From NCBI RefSeq assembly GCF_019047785.1, contig NZ_CP077290.1:620001-684000 (forward strand): DNA of 64,000 bases, in the 5' to 3' direction. A program made the translations under genes and the position numbers. Below, piece by piece: positions 8,675 through 17,809 of the stretch. The first letter of the stretch is position 1; every line of letters begins with the position of its first letter. This DNA comes from Enterobacter cancerogenus (lineage in GTDB: Bacteria; Pseudomonadota; Gammaproteobacteria; Enterobacterales; Enterobacteriaceae). The notes beneath the pieces are model-generated. The model saw only the letters and a program-made list of their open reading frames with translations. It was not told the origin of the DNA and searched no databases.

Positions 8675-9586
8675 CTACGCTGGCGCCCGTAGCCACTCCC
8701 GGTTCAGCGTTTCGCTGTCTCCCAGATAATCCAGCAGCCAGGCCATGGCAGGCGATACGTCGTTCTGCTGCCAGGTGAGGCAACAGGCTGCATCCGGGAA
8801 CGGGTTTTCCAGCTGCAGGGCAACCCATTCTCCGCTGTCGATCCTCGGACGTGCAAAGTGGACGGGCACCATCGCCACGCACAGGCCCGCCGTCAGGCAG
8901 GTGGCAGACGACTCCCAGTCAGGTGCCACCACGCGCCGCTGGTTGTCCAGCAGCCAGGTGATGCGTTTGGGCAACGAACGCGAGGTATCTTCCAGCACCA
9001 GCGACGGCCAGTTGCGCAGCGTGTCGTCACTCAGCGGCCCTTCCAGCGCGGCCAGAGGATGATGGCGGGCGACCACGCAGGTCCAGCTCAGCATGCCCAT
9101 ATCCCGAAAAGCGTAACGTCCCCCAACGGGAATAGCCTGCGTCGCGCCGATAGCCATCTCAACCCTGCCGTCCGCCAGCGCATCCCAGACGCCGTTGAAC
9201 ACCTCCTGCGATACCCGCAACTCAACGTCCGAGAAATGGCGATAGAAATCCACGATCATCTGCCGTGTGCGTTCGGGCTTCACAATGTTGTCTACCGCAA
9301 TGGAGAGATGGCCCCGCCAGCCATTGGCGATCTGTTGGCACTGCTCGCGGGTGATCTGCATTTTTTTGATGACAGAACGTCCCTCCTTGAGAAACCACGC
9401 CCCAGCAGGCGTTAACACCACGTCGCGGTGCCGACGCTCAAACAGCGGCACCGCCAGCCACTCCTCCAACTGGCGCACGGTATAACTGACTGCAGAGGGA
9501 ACCCGATGCAGTTCCTGCGCGGCGCCGGTAAAACTGCCGTTACGCGCCACGGCGTCTACCACTTCAAGAGAATAATCAGACCACAT
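8675..9586 (-). CDS. punR: PunR, LysR-family activator of purine nucleoside transport
   Basis: LysR-type regulator; in E. coli PunR (YdhB) activates punC in response to adenosine. The start MWSDYSLEVVDAVARNGSFTGAAQELHRVPSAVS begins directly with the helix-turn-helix. The longer frame to 9706 would overlap punC and its start region and lacks family similarity. The protein is 303 residues with a C-terminal effector domain (about 90-295). It is divergent from punC with 114 bp between, the usual LysR layout. Confidence 0.9.
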   Translation of the reverse strand: MWSDYSLEVVDAVARNGSFTGAAQELHRVPSAVSYTVRQLEEWLAVPLFERRHRDVVLTPAGAWFLKEGRSVIKKMQITREQCQQIANGWRGHLSIAVDNIVKPERTRQMIVDFYRHFSDVELRVSQEVFNGVWDALADGRVEMAIGATQAIPVGGRYAFRDMGMLSWTCVVARHHPLAALEGPLSDDTLRNWPSLVLEDTSRSLPKRITWLLDNQRRVVAPDWESSATCLTAGLCVAMVPVHFARPRIDSGEWVALQLENPFPDAACCLTWQQNDVSPAMAWLLDYLGDSETLNREWLRAPA

Positions 9587-9700
9587 TTTCTGCCTGCAAA
9601 AAATTTGAATGCACTTACCAAATATTAGCGTTTCACAAGCCGCTTTGCACTCCCTACACTCTGCGCCAATTAACACCTGCCTCCTCAGGAGAAAAAAACA

Positions 9701-10900
9701 ATGCAACCCAGGAACGGATTTTTAGTCTGGCTCGGCGGCTTAAGCGTGCTTGGCTTTCTGGCAACCGATATGTACCTCCCTGCTTTCGCCGCGATGCAGG
9801 AAGATTTGCAGACGCCTGCCGCCGCCATCAGCGCCAGCCTGAGCTTATTCCTTGCGGGCTTCGCCATCGCACAGCTGATGTGGGGGCCGCTCTCTGACCG
9901 CTTTGGCCGCAAGCCGGTGCTGTTACTCGGCCTTGCGATTTTTGCCGTAGGCTGTCTGGGGATGCTGTGGGTACGTGATGCCACCTGGCTGCTGGTGCTG
10001 CGCTTTATTCAGGCGGTGGGCGTATGCGCGGCAGCGGTCACCTGGCAGGCGCTGGTGACCGACTACTACCCGGCCTCACGCACAAACCGGATCTTCGCTA
10101 CCATCATGCCGCTGGTCGGCCTGTCGCCGGCCCTTGCTCCGCTACTGGGCAGCTGGATCCTCGCCCATTTCGACTGGCAGGCGATTTTCGCCACGCTGTT
10201 TGCCATTACGCTGGTGCTGATGCTGCCCGCCTTTGCGCTTAAGCCGGCCCATAAAAAAGCCACGCACGCCGATGCGAAGCCCATCACCTTTATCTCCCTG
10301 CTGCGCACCAAAGCGTATCGCGGTAACGTCCTGATTTACGCCGCATGCTCTGCGAGCTTCTTCGCCTGGCTCACCGGCTCACCTTTTATCCTCCACGATA
10401 TGGGCTATAGCCCGGCGGCCATCGGTCTGAGCTACGTTCCGCAAACTATCGCCTTCCTGGTGGGCGGCTACGGCTGTCGTGCGGCCCTGCAGAAATGGGA
10501 CGGACAACAGATGCTGCCCTGGCTGCTGGCGCTCTACACCCTGAGCGTGGTAGGCACCTGGGCTGTCGGTTTCATTCCGGGCGTGGGGCTTGCAGAAATT
10601 TTGATTCCTTTCTGCGTGATGGCCGTCGCCAACGGCGCAATCTATCCAATCGTGGTGGCGCAGGCGTTGCGTCCGTTCCCACAGGCCACCGGCCGCGCGG
10701 CGGCGCTGCAAAATACCCTGCAGCTGGGGTTATGTTTCCTCGCAAGCCTCGTGGTTTCCGCGCTGATCGTTACCCCGCTGCTCACCACCACCAGCGTGAT
10801 GCTGTTTACCGCTGTGCTGGCCGTCATCGGATATCGCATACAGTCTTCTGCCTACCGTGAGCAGGCCAGCCGCGCGCAGGCAGACGCCTCCCAGGCATAA
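9701..10900 (+). CDS. punC: PunC, purine nucleoside transporter (MFS)
   Basis: A 12-helix MFS protein of 399 residues, matching E. coli YdhC/PunC almost throughout ([27 protein letters not shown], then [14 protein letters not shown]). In E. coli it is an inner-membrane transporter for adenosine and related purine nucleosides under PunR control. CAGGAGAAAAAAACA gives the start. The purR-punR-punC grouping puts purine sensing and transport together. Confidence 0.93.
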   Translation: MQPRNGFLVWLGGLSVLGFLATDMYLPAFAAMQEDLQTPAAAISASLSLFLAGFAIAQLMWGPLSDRFGRKPVLLLGLAIFAVGCLGMLWVRDATWLLVLRFIQAVGVCAAAVTWQALVTDYYPASRTNRIFATIMPLVGLSPALAPLLGSWILAHFDWQAIFATLFAITLVLMLPAFALKPAHKKATHADAKPITFISLLRTKAYRGNVLIYAACSASFFAWLTGSPFILHDMGYSPAAIGLSYVPQTIAFLVGGYGCRAALQKWDGQQMLPWLLALYTLSVVGTWAVGFIPGVGLAEILIPFCVMAVANGAIYPIVVAQALRPFPQATGRAAALQNTLQLGLCFLASLVVSALIVTPLLTTTSVMLFTAVLAVIGYRIQSSAYREQASRAQADASQA

Positions 10901-10976
10901 TCGCATGGGAAATTATGTTGCATATCAGTGATTAGGTTGCTAAGAATTTTCTATTGAATCACCAAATTTTGAGGCC

Positions 10977-10983
10977 TATACTA
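10977..10983 (+). promoter_or_regulatory. Distal cfa promoter (-10 element)
   Basis: CTATACT is an excellent extended -10. A start about 7 bp downstream (near 10990) gives a leader of about 210 nt, agreeing with the distal cfa transcript of E. coli, which starts about 212 nt before the coding region. Confidence 0.7.
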
Positions 10984-11020
10984 AATTTGGTTCGATAAAT
11001 ACGATAAATATTAAGTGTTA

Positions 11021-11046
11021 ACGGGAGCCGGAGTGCTCCCGTTTTA
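11021..11046 (+). promoter_or_regulatory. Hairpin with T-run in the long cfa leader
   Basis: A perfect 8-bp stem ACGGGAGC / GCTCCCGT with loop CGGAGT is followed by TTT-A. It lies only about 30 nt into the distal transcript. It could be an attenuator, an RNase-protective structure or the end of a short leader RNA. Confidence 0.5.
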
Positions 11047-11088
11047 CCATGGAAGGCATTTCGGCAAGGGTTATCTCCCTTCCTCTGT

Positions 11089-11099
11089 TCTACGTCGGA
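11089..11099 (+). promoter_or_regulatory. Probable RydC sRNA target in cfa leader
   Basis: TCTACGTCGGA can pair with the RydC 5' seed (CCGAUGUAGA as I remember it) with one G-U pair. It sits 100-110 nt before the start codon, where RydC is known to bind the long cfa mRNA and stabilise it in Salmonella. Confidence 0.6.
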
Positions 11100-11152
11100 T
11101 ACTAGCCTCGCGGGCATTTACCGTGAGATTTCTCACAAACCATAAAAAGCGT

Positions 11153-11159
11153 CTACGCT
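11153..11159 (+). promoter_or_regulatory. Proximal sigmaS-type cfa promoter (-10)
   Basis: CTACGCT with a following purine-rich start near 11166 lies 33 nt before the coding region. That is the position of the sigmaS-dependent proximal start in E. coli. Confidence 0.7.
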
Positions 11160-11198
11160 GTTTGAAGGTTCTGATCACAGCAAGGTGATGGAGAAGCT

Positions 11199-12347
11199 AT
11201 GAGTTCATCGTGTATAGAAGAAGTCAGCGTTCCGGACGACAACTGGTCCCGGATCGCCAGTGAACTGTTGAGTCGTGCGGGCATCACTATTAACGGGTCC
11301 TCCCCTTACGACCCTCAGGTCAAACATCCCGACTTTTTTAAACGCGTCCTGCAGGAGGGATCGTTAGGCCTGGGCGAAAGCTATATGGATGGATGGTGGG
11401 ATTGCGAGCGGCTGGATATCTTTTTCACCCGCGTTTTACGCGCGGGGCTGGAGAACCAGCTCCCTCGTCACGTTAAAGACACGCTGCGCATCGCCTCCGC
11501 CCGCCTGTTCAACCTCCAGAGTAAAAAACGGGCATGGATCGTTGGCAAAGAACATTACGATCTTGGCAACGACCTGTTCAGCCGTATGCTCGACCCCTTC
11601 ATGCAATATTCCTGCGGCTACTGGAAAAAGGCGACCACGCTTGAAGAGGCGCAGCAGGACAAATTGCGCTTAATCTGTGAAAAACTGCAGCTTGAACCCG
11701 GCATGCGCGTACTGGATATCGGCTGCGGCTGGGGTGGTCTGGCGTACTTTATGGCGAAGCATTATGGCGTCAGCGTTGTCGGCGTCACCATCTCTGCCGA
11801 ACAGCAAAAAATGGCGCAGGAACGCTGCCAGGGTCTGGATGTCGATATTCGTCTGCAGGATTATCGCGATCTTAATGAGCAATTCGATCGAATCGTCTCG
11901 GTCGGAATGTTTGAGCACGTAGGGCCGAAAAACTATAAGACCTACTTTACGGTAGCCGATCGTAACCTGAAGCCGGACGGTATCTTCCTGCTGCATACCA
12001 TTGGCTCAAAGCGGACCGACAACAACGTTGACCCGTGGATCAATAAATACATCTTTCCGAATGGCTGTTTGCCCTCTGTACGCCAGATAGCCAATGCCAG
12101 TGAATCTCACTTTATCGTGGAAGACTGGCACAACTTTGGCGCAGATTACGACACCACGTTAATGGCATGGCACGAACGCTTCCAGGCGGCCTGGCCGGAG
12201 ATTGCCGACAACTATTCCGAACGGTTCAAAAGGATGTTCAGTTATTATCTGAATGCCTGCGCAGGGGCATTCCGGGCGCGTGATATTCAGCTGTGGCAGG
12301 TGGTCTTTAGCCGCGGTATTGAACACGGCCTGCGGGTGGCTCGCTAA
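11199..12347 (+). CDS. cfa: Cyclopropane-fatty-acyl-phospholipid synthase
   Basis: Adds a methylene group from S-adenosylmethionine across the cis double bond of membrane phospholipid acyl chains, mostly on entry to stationary phase and under acid stress. The 382-residue protein matches E. coli Cfa in length. The SAM-binding motif is VLDIGCGWGGLAYFMA (about residue 170), with HYDLGNDLF before it and FEHVGPKNY after it. The 298-bp upstream region holds two promoters and a likely RydC site. Confidence 0.98.
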   Translation: MSSSCIEEVSVPDDNWSRIASELLSRAGITINGSSPYDPQVKHPDFFKRVLQEGSLGLGESYMDGWWDCERLDIFFTRVLRAGLENQLPRHVKDTLRIASARLFNLQSKKRAWIVGKEHYDLGNDLFSRMLDPFMQYSCGYWKKATTLEEAQQDKLRLICEKLQLEPGMRVLDIGCGWGGLAYFMAKHYGVSVVGVTISAEQQKMAQERCQGLDVDIRLQDYRDLNEQFDRIVSVGMFEHVGPKNYKTYFTVADRNLKPDGIFLLHTIGSKRTDNNVDPWINKYIFPNGCLPSVRQIANASESHFIVEDWHNFGADYDTTLMAWHERFQAAWPEIADNYSERFKRMFSYYLNACAGAFRARDIQLWQVVFSRGIEHGLRVAR

Positions 12348-12349
12348 AA

Positions 12350-12378
12350 AAATAACCCCGGAAGCCCGGGGTTATTTT
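12350..12378. terminator. Bidirectional terminator between cfa and ribE
   Basis: A stem AATAACCCCG / CGGGGTTATT with short loop and A/T tracts on both sides lies between convergent genes. Confidence 0.9.
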
Positions 12379-13019
12379 TATTCTTCGTCAATCGCTTTTA
12401 TTATCGCCGCTTCCTTTGCCGCCAGTACGCGCTCAACGGTATCGACGACCGCCTGGGTTTGCGGATCAATTTCGATATTCACGCGATGCCCCAGTTTTTT
12501 TGCGCCCAGCGTCGTACGCTGCAGCGTCTCCGGAATTAAATGCACGCAAAAACGCGTCGGCGTGACCTCACCCACCGTCAGACTGATCCCATCAATGCCA
12601 ATAAACCCTTTGTACAGGATGTATTTCATTAATGCCGGGTCCTGCACTTTAAACCAGATTTGACGGTTATTTTCCGAGGTAATGATTTTGGCGACCTCGG
12701 CCGTGGTCATGATGTGGCCTGACATCAGATGCCCGCCAATCTCATCGCTGAACTTCGCGGCACGCTCAACGTTTACGGTATCCCCTACCGCCAGCTCGCC
12801 GAGATTGGTAATCCGCAATGTTTCTTTCATTAAATCAAAGCTGATGTGATTACCATTAATTTCTGTGACGGTCAGGCAGCAGCCGTTATGCGCAATCGAC
12901 GCACCGGTTTCGATGCCGTCGAGCATATATTCCGGCAGCTCAACAACGTGAGTACGAAAATTGGGTTTTTCATCAATAGACACCACTTTAGCGGTGCCCT
13001 GGACAATACCAGTAAACAT
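12378..13019 (-). CDS. ribE: Riboflavin synthase alpha subunit
   Basis: Dismutates two molecules of 6,7-dimethyl-8-ribityllumazine to riboflavin, the last step of the pathway. The 213-residue protein has the two duplicated lumazine-binding barrels. The first begins [12 protein letters not shown] with the CCLTV motif; the second contains HIMTTAEV and GISLTVGEV. In E. coli this gene (ribC/ribE) is also divergent from mdtK. Confidence 0.97.
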   Translation of the reverse strand: MFTGIVQGTAKVVSIDEKPNFRTHVVELPEYMLDGIETGASIAHNGCCLTVTEINGNHISFDLMKETLRITNLGELAVGDTVNVERAAKFSDEIGGHLMSGHIMTTAEVAKIITSENNRQIWFKVQDPALMKYILYKGFIGIDGISLTVGEVTPTRFCVHLIPETLQRTTLGAKKLGHRVNIEIDPQTQAVVDTVERVLAAKEAAIIKAIDEE

Positions 13020-13151
13020 GCCTGTAACTCCTGTTTTTTCCGGACGGTGGTGACACCGTTTAATCCCAACACAATAACAGTTGGAAAAACAGGTTGCCAG
13101 CAGTGTGCTTTTTCTGGCTATTTTTTCACTAGATAATTAGGTAAACCCCGC

Positions 13152-13209
13152 TACAATAGCTGGCATCCCCCTGCATTTTCTTTTTGCTGCCCGTTATGGC
13201 GGCTTTTTT
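13152..13209 (+). promoter_or_regulatory. mdtK promoter and leader with internal intrinsic terminator
   Basis: A -10 TACAAT is at 13152-13157. About 30 nt after the expected start there is a hairpin GCTGCC / GGCGGC (one G-U pair, loop CGTTAT, 13186-13203) followed directly by T6. It ends 36 bp before the mdtK GTG. Transcripts from this promoter could stop here, so it looks like a leader attenuator or a very short leader RNA. No ligand or peptide is evident. Confidence 0.55.
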
Positions 13210-13244
13210 AGTCTCTCAAATAACAACAATTCAAAGGTGTTCAC

Positions 13245-14618
13245 GTGCAGAAGTACATGATTGAAGCGCGTCAGTTATTGGCACTGGCTATCCCGGTGAT
13301 CGTCGCGCAGGTTGCCCAGACAGCAATGGGATTTGTCGATACGGTGATGGCCGGTGGCTATAGCGCCACCGATATGGCCGCCGTGGCTATCGGGACCTCA
13401 ATTTGGCTTCCCGCGATCCTTTTCGGCCACGGACTGCTGCTGGCGCTGACCCCGGTGATCGCGCAGCTGAACGGTTCAGGCCGCCGCGACCGTGTGGCGC
13501 ACCAGGTTCGCCAGGGGTTCTGGCTGGCCGGTTTCGTCTCGGTGCTGATCATGGTGGTGCTCTGGAACGCGGGGCATATCATTCGCGCGATGCAGAATAT
13601 TGACCCCGCTCTGGCCGATAAAGCCGTCGGATATCTGCGCGCGTTACTTTGGGGTGCTCCGGGCTATCTCTTTTTCCAGGTCGCGCGTAACCAGTGTGAA
13701 GGGCTGGCGAAAACCAAGCCCGGCATGGTGATGGGCTTTATCGGCCTGCTGGTGAATATTCCGGTGAACTACATCTTTATTTATGGCCACTTCGGGATGC
13801 CTGAGCTCGGCGGCGTCGGCTGTGGCGTCGCAACCGCGGCGGTGTATTGGGTGATGTTCTTTAGCATGCTCACCTTCATTAAGAGGGCGCGCTCGATGCG
13901 TGATATCCGTAACGAGCAGGCATTCAGCACCCCGGACTGGCACGTGGTAACCCGCCTCATCCAGCTCGGCCTGCCCATTGCCCTGGCGTTGTTCTTCGAA
14001 GTCACCCTCTTTGCGGTCGTTGCCCTGCTGGTTTCACCGCTCGGGATCGTAGACGTTGCCGGGCACCAGATTGCGCTGAACTTCAGCTCCCTGATGTTCG
14101 TTCTGCCTATGTCGCTGGCCGCCGCCGTGACCATTCGGGTGGGCTTCCGTCTGGGACAAGGTTCCACGCTTGATGCGCAAACCGCCGCACGAACCGGGCT
14201 GGGCGTTGGCGTCTGTATGGCCGCCTGTACGGCGCTCTTTACCGTGGCGCTGCGTGAGCAAATCGCCCTGCTCTATAACGACAACCCAGAAGTGGTTATG
14301 CTTGCGTCTCATCTGATGCTGCTCGCGGCGATTTATCAACTATCCGACTCCATTCAGGTGATCGGCAGCGGCGTGCTGCGCGGATATAAAGACACGCGCT
14401 CGATCTTCTTTATCACCTTTATCGCCTATTGGGTGCTGGGTCTGCCGTGCGGCTACGTGCTGGCGTTAACCGATCTGGTGGTGGATCGCATGGGGCCTGC
14501 CGGGTTCTGGATGGGCTTTATCATCGGTCTGACCTCCGCAGCCATAATGATGATGTTGCGTATGCGCTTTCTGCAACGTCAGCCTTCGACGGTCATTTTG
14601 CAGCGCGCTGCACGATAA
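13245..14618 (+). CDS. mdtK: Multidrug efflux pump MdtK (MATE family)
   Basis: A sodium-coupled MATE antiporter of the inner membrane that exports fluoroquinolones and other cationic compounds. The 457-residue protein has 12 hydrophobic helices and matches E. coli MdtK closely ([46 protein letters not shown]). It starts at GTG with AAAGGTG upstream. It is divergent from ribE. Confidence 0.97.
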   Translation: MQKYMIEARQLLALAIPVIVAQVAQTAMGFVDTVMAGGYSATDMAAVAIGTSIWLPAILFGHGLLLALTPVIAQLNGSGRRDRVAHQVRQGFWLAGFVSVLIMVVLWNAGHIIRAMQNIDPALADKAVGYLRALLWGAPGYLFFQVARNQCEGLAKTKPGMVMGFIGLLVNIPVNYIFIYGHFGMPELGGVGCGVATAAVYWVMFFSMLTFIKRARSMRDIRNEQAFSTPDWHVVTRLIQLGLPIALALFFEVTLFAVVALLVSPLGIVDVAGHQIALNFSSLMFVLPMSLAAAVTIRVGFRLGQGSTLDAQTAARTGLGVGVCMAACTALFTVALREQIALLYNDNPEVVMLASHLMLLAAIYQLSDSIQVIGSGVLRGYKDTRSIFFITFIAYWVLGLPCGYVLALTDLVVDRMGPAGFWMGFIIGLTSAAIMMMLRMRFLQRQPSTVILQRAAR

Positions 14619-14771
14619 ATCTCCGGTAGCCGCCCGCCGGCGGCTACTTTCTCCTCACTTTGCGCGGTAATGAAGCAATCGCGTGAAATCAGAGAGAAAA
14701 ATGCATTTTCCCTCTTGCCACCTTGGGGCTGTGCCGCTAATATTCGTCCCCGTTGTCACCGACAACACGTT

Positions 14772-14848
14772 GCGTTCATAGCTCAGTTGGTTAGAGCACC
14801 ACCTTGACATGGTGGGGGTCGTTGGTTCGAGTCCAATTGAACGCACCA
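14772..14848 (+). tRNA. valV: tRNA-Val(GAC)
   Basis: A 77-nt cloverleaf with encoded CCA. The acceptor stem is GCGTTCA / TGAACGC, the anticodon loop is CTTGACAT (anticodon GAC), and the T loop is GGTTCGAGTCC. It is the first of a tandem pair after mdtK, as valV-valW in E. coli. Confidence 0.97.
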
Positions 14849-14852
14849 TTCT

Positions 14853-14929
14853 GCGTCTGTAGCTCAGTTGGTTAGAGCACCACCTTGACATGGTGGGGGT
14901 CGATGGTTCGAGTCCATTCAGACGCACCA
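14853..14929 (+). tRNA. valW: tRNA-Val(GAC)
   Basis: A 77-nt tRNA 4 bp after the first, with an identical anticodon arm (GAC), acceptor GCGTCTG / CAGACGC and encoded CCA. The accessory block with glycosidase and fimbriae starts just beyond it. I found no duplicated tRNA 3' end that would mark an attachment site. Confidence 0.97.
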
Positions 14930-15187
14930 TTCTATTATCCCTCTGTAGTTCTCAAATTTTTAACCTGAAATCCTGCAATATCTTCAACGTAAACTGTTGC
15001 GTCGGATTAACGTATTTTTCCTTGCGTTTCCCATATCAGCCCAGACATGTTCAGGGGCAGCCAGCCCTTTTAAGTCTATTCAGAGTCTTGCAGGTTGAAT
15101 GAGGGTAACGGTCAGGCCATTAACCAGAACATCAGGGTAAATGCAATGAATGCGGCGTTACCGCCGCATTGGCACACAATTCTGGCG

Positions 15188-16330
15188 TCAGCACAAAATA
15201 TGCAGAACATCCCCTTCCGCCAGCATCGCGATGGCATCCAGCGTAATGCCGTCCACATCACTATACCGGTGGGATAACACCAGCGAGTTAAGCGCGCAGG
15301 ATACGGGGGGCCGGGCAACGGGGACCTTCAACTGCTGAAGCGCAAGTTCGCCATATAAGACTCTCAGCGTCACGTCCTGCGCGCACAGATCCGCCGTTCC
15401 CCAGGCACTCCCAGTCGTCCAGAATAGCTGCTGTTCGCCGGGCTCGACCGGGTTAAGCGCCAACAATCGCTGCGGCGCAGAATAACGCAAACCACTCCAT
15501 GCCAGCAGTAACCCAAAGCTGGAAAGCGAGCGGGCATAGTGACTGCCACACTCGAATTCATTCCAGGGATTACGCTTATACCCGTCATAACGGGTGCGGA
15601 TCGAGCAGACGATATCCAGACCGGCCTGCACGCGCCCCTGGGCTATCATATGCGCGGCCGTCTGATATTCGAAGCCGGTCATCGTCTCCTGGGCATAGGG
15701 AACAGGAATACGCGGCGCCTCTGTCGGCCAGGCGCAGATCGCTACGCCCTGCTCATCATTAAGGGCGAAGATCCGGCACGGGTTAACGTGGTCGCGCATC
15801 CGGCGGAAGTTATATTTTTCAATCGCCCGTAGCGCGCTCCCAACCTCCTGCGGCGGAAAAATATCGTCCAGCAAACAAAGCTCGGCCAGCCACTGCCCCA
15901 TCAACTGATCGATATGGCATCCGTCACCCAGCTGATATTTCAGCTGTTGGCTCTCGTTGTCCCAGTAAAAATCATAAACATCACCATGATCGTTATTCCA
16001 CGTGATCTCCGCAGGCTGCCAGTAAGAGGCCAGTATTTCCCGGTCGGTTAAATCAATCCGCTGCTGATAATATTCGCCATTGAAGAGTGTCGATAGCTGG
16101 CTTCGGCCATTATCCAGCACGCTTTGCCACAGCGCCGCGTCTTTATCCTGCCCCAGTACTGTTGCTATTTGTACCCCAGCCGCCAGCGCCGCCAGATATA
16201 AACCGCTCAGCCAGGGATTGGGGCCGAACAACTCCATGTCCAGAGTATGATGCTGCCTGCCGGTAATCAGCCCCTGGCGAAGAGGGTCCCACCGATCTTC
16301 ATTGTTCTCGTCCCACGCAAACCTAATCAT
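15188..16330 (-). CDS. GH116-family glycosidase, C-terminal catalytic portion (downstream of in-frame TGA)
   Basis: This reads as the (alpha/alpha)6 catalytic domain of a GH116/GBA2-like beta-glycosidase (DUF608 family). Motifs are HHTLDMELFGPN, whose Glu matches the family nucleophile; AWPTEAPRIPVPY; and NPWNEFECGSHYARSLSSF. The frame is continuous with the upstream half. The 15 codons before the ATG at 16330 (GDKNWLWQKWPAVCA) also read as protein, so that ATG is probably not a natural start, and no ribosome site precedes it. By remembered alignment, the residue at the acid/base Asp position is Gln (YAQETMTGFEYQ). Function in this strain is doubtful unless the TGA is read through. Confidence 0.75.
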   Translation of the reverse strand: MIRFAWDENNEDRWDPLRQGLITGRQHHTLDMELFGPNPWLSGLYLAALAAGVQIATVLGQDKDAALWQSVLDNGRSQLSTLFNGEYYQQRIDLTDREILASYWQPAEITWNNDHGDVYDFYWDNESQQLKYQLGDGCHIDQLMGQWLAELCLLDDIFPPQEVGSALRAIEKYNFRRMRDHVNPCRIFALNDEQGVAICAWPTEAPRIPVPYAQETMTGFEYQTAAHMIAQGRVQAGLDIVCSIRTRYDGYKRNPWNEFECGSHYARSLSSFGLLLAWSGLRYSAPQRLLALNPVEPGEQQLFWTTGSAWGTADLCAQDVTLRVLYGELALQQLKVPVARPPVSCALNSLVLSHRYSDVDGITLDAIAMLAEGDVLHILC

Positions 16331-16375
16331 GGCGCAAACGGCGGGCCATTTTTGCCACAGCCAGTTTTTGTCACC

Positions 16376-16378
16376 TCA
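16376..16378 (-). other. In-frame TGA interrupting the GH116 gene
   Basis: Reading on the minus strand, codons run IYRDWLL-TGA-GDKNWLWQKWP with no frame change. Relatives have Ser here (L-SGD-). TCA to TGA is a one-base change, so a recent nonsense mutation is the simplest reading. The base after the stop is G, and no clear selenocysteine-type hairpin follows. Confidence 0.85.
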
Positions 16379-17809
16379 CAGTAGCCAGTCACGATAGATA
16401 TTGATCACTTCGCCAAATTGACCGTCAACGCACGCGCGAAAATCGAAAGGCGCACTTCCCAACGGCAGCGCGAGACGAAAGCGCAGGCTGCCCGATTCGC
16501 GCAGGTTATATTGCTGATTGAGATCCCGCATGCTGCGCGACAAACGTGGGAACAGCCACGGTAGCGCCAGCGCATAGTTCCATACGTGAATACAGGAGCC
16601 TTCGCAGCAGCCCAGATCGTCCAGCGTACCTTCCCAGCCGTAAAAGCTGCCATCTTCCAGACGCAGGCAGGTGGGAGCATGAAGCACCGCCAGATTCGCC
16701 GATACCGCTTCTTTGACTACCGCAGGCAGCGTTGAGTGATGCAACGCCTGCTGAAAAGCCAGCGTCTGTGCTTTTAAGCGCCCGGCATTGTGCTCAACAT
16801 AATCCAGGACATGGCTGGCGCTGGCAAATTTCACCGCATAATAATTGCGCCATCCCGGCTGCCCCTGCCAGTCCTCATATCGCAGGAGCTCGTGGGTCGC
16901 TTTATCATACCAACGGCGCCAGTAGTTGTAGCTAATGGGCATATACCAGCTCAGCAAAAAGCGCACCCGTCGGCGTTCCCCCGCTGCCAGATGAAAATGA
17001 GCGGCCAGTGAAGAGGTATCCTGAAAAGCAGCTGGCCGATCGTAGCGCCGGTTTTCCAGCCGCGGCGCGCGACAAAAGTCATGCCAGAAGACGCTTACGC
17101 TGTCGAACCAGCTTCCGCGATACCAGTTTTCCTGCCAGCTGACGTCCGTGGCATCCGTTGATAGCGCCATTTCGCCAAAGCATGGGTGGCTGGGGTCAAC
17201 ACGCTGTTGACCAAATTGTAGAGTGGGATAATGTCGCCCGGTGCAGTAGCGGTTTACCGTGTCGGCATCGGCTAAATCATTATGCAACGAACAACAAAGC
17301 GTAAAATCCAACGCCTCATCGGCCGTATTGATAACGTCCCACTCAAACCAGGCGACGGGTAATGACGAATCATCCTCATTGCCTGGGATAAATGGGTTGA
17401 ATGCCAGTAACTGAACATCCGCCGGAAAATGCGGATCGCTAAATTGCAGGGTGGCGCAGGGAAATTCACCCTCAAATACCGTTCGCGAAAAATGAGGCAT
17501 TCCCGCAAGGGCCTCTACCGCCGGACCTGTGCCATAACCGGTGTGCTGCTTGCGCAGTCGCTCGCGCACGTTGTAGCTGCCAGAAAGGGACTCCTGGTAA
17601 TCGCCGTGCAGCACCCTTGCATCCACCAGTTCACCGGCACGCTCGGCTTTAATGGCAAAGTGCGTATACCCGTTGTGGCGTCCCTTGTCCGGGTGATTGT
17701 ATATTTCCCAGTCGGTCAGGCGTCCATTGCCGGCAAGGCTGATATTTCCGCAGCCAATCCCACCCAGAGGAAAACGTATTTCTTTCGTTTTTTCATTTTG
17801 GTAACGCAT
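16376..17809 (-). CDS. GH116-family glycosidase, N-terminal portion
   Basis: A 477-residue product covering the N-terminal beta-sandwich domain of a GH116/GBA2-like protein (EIRFPLGGIGCGNISLAGNGRLTDWEIYNHPDKG) and the start of the catalytic domain (LEDGSFYGWEGTLDDLGCCEGSCIHVWNYALALPWLFPRL). It ends at an in-frame TGA. Together the halves span about 870 residues, a normal family length. No signal peptide is present, so it would be cytosolic and act on imported glycosides. Its ATG overlaps the transporter stop by one base, indicating translational coupling in a transporter-hydrolase operon. Confidence 0.8.
   Translation of the reverse strand: MRYQNEKTKEIRFPLGGIGCGNISLAGNGRLTDWEIYNHPDKGRHNGYTHFAIKAERAGELVDARVLHGDYQESLSGSYNVRERLRKQHTGYGTGPAVEALAGMPHFSRTVFEGEFPCATLQFSDPHFPADVQLLAFNPFIPGNEDDSSLPVAWFEWDVINTADEALDFTLCCSLHNDLADADTVNRYCTGRHYPTLQFGQQRVDPSHPCFGEMALSTDATDVSWQENWYRGSWFDSVSVFWHDFCRAPRLENRRYDRPAAFQDTSSLAAHFHLAAGERRRVRFLLSWYMPISYNYWRRWYDKATHELLRYEDWQGQPGWRNYYAVKFASASHVLDYVEHNAGRLKAQTLAFQQALHHSTLPAVVKEAVSANLAVLHAPTCLRLEDGSFYGWEGTLDDLGCCEGSCIHVWNYALALPWLFPRLSRSMRDLNQQYNLRESGSLRFRLALPLGSAPFDFRACVDGQFGEVINIYRDWLL

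Noticed and set aside
14655..14930. 91-residue minus-strand frame with repeated TPTMSRWCSNQLSY text
   Set aside because: It is the translation of the two tRNA-Val genes on the opposite strand; the repeat comes from the duplicated tRNA.
16331..16390. Selenocysteine at the GH116 TGA
   Set aside because: Relatives have Ser, no redox role is known at this position, and no convincing hairpin follows the TGA.
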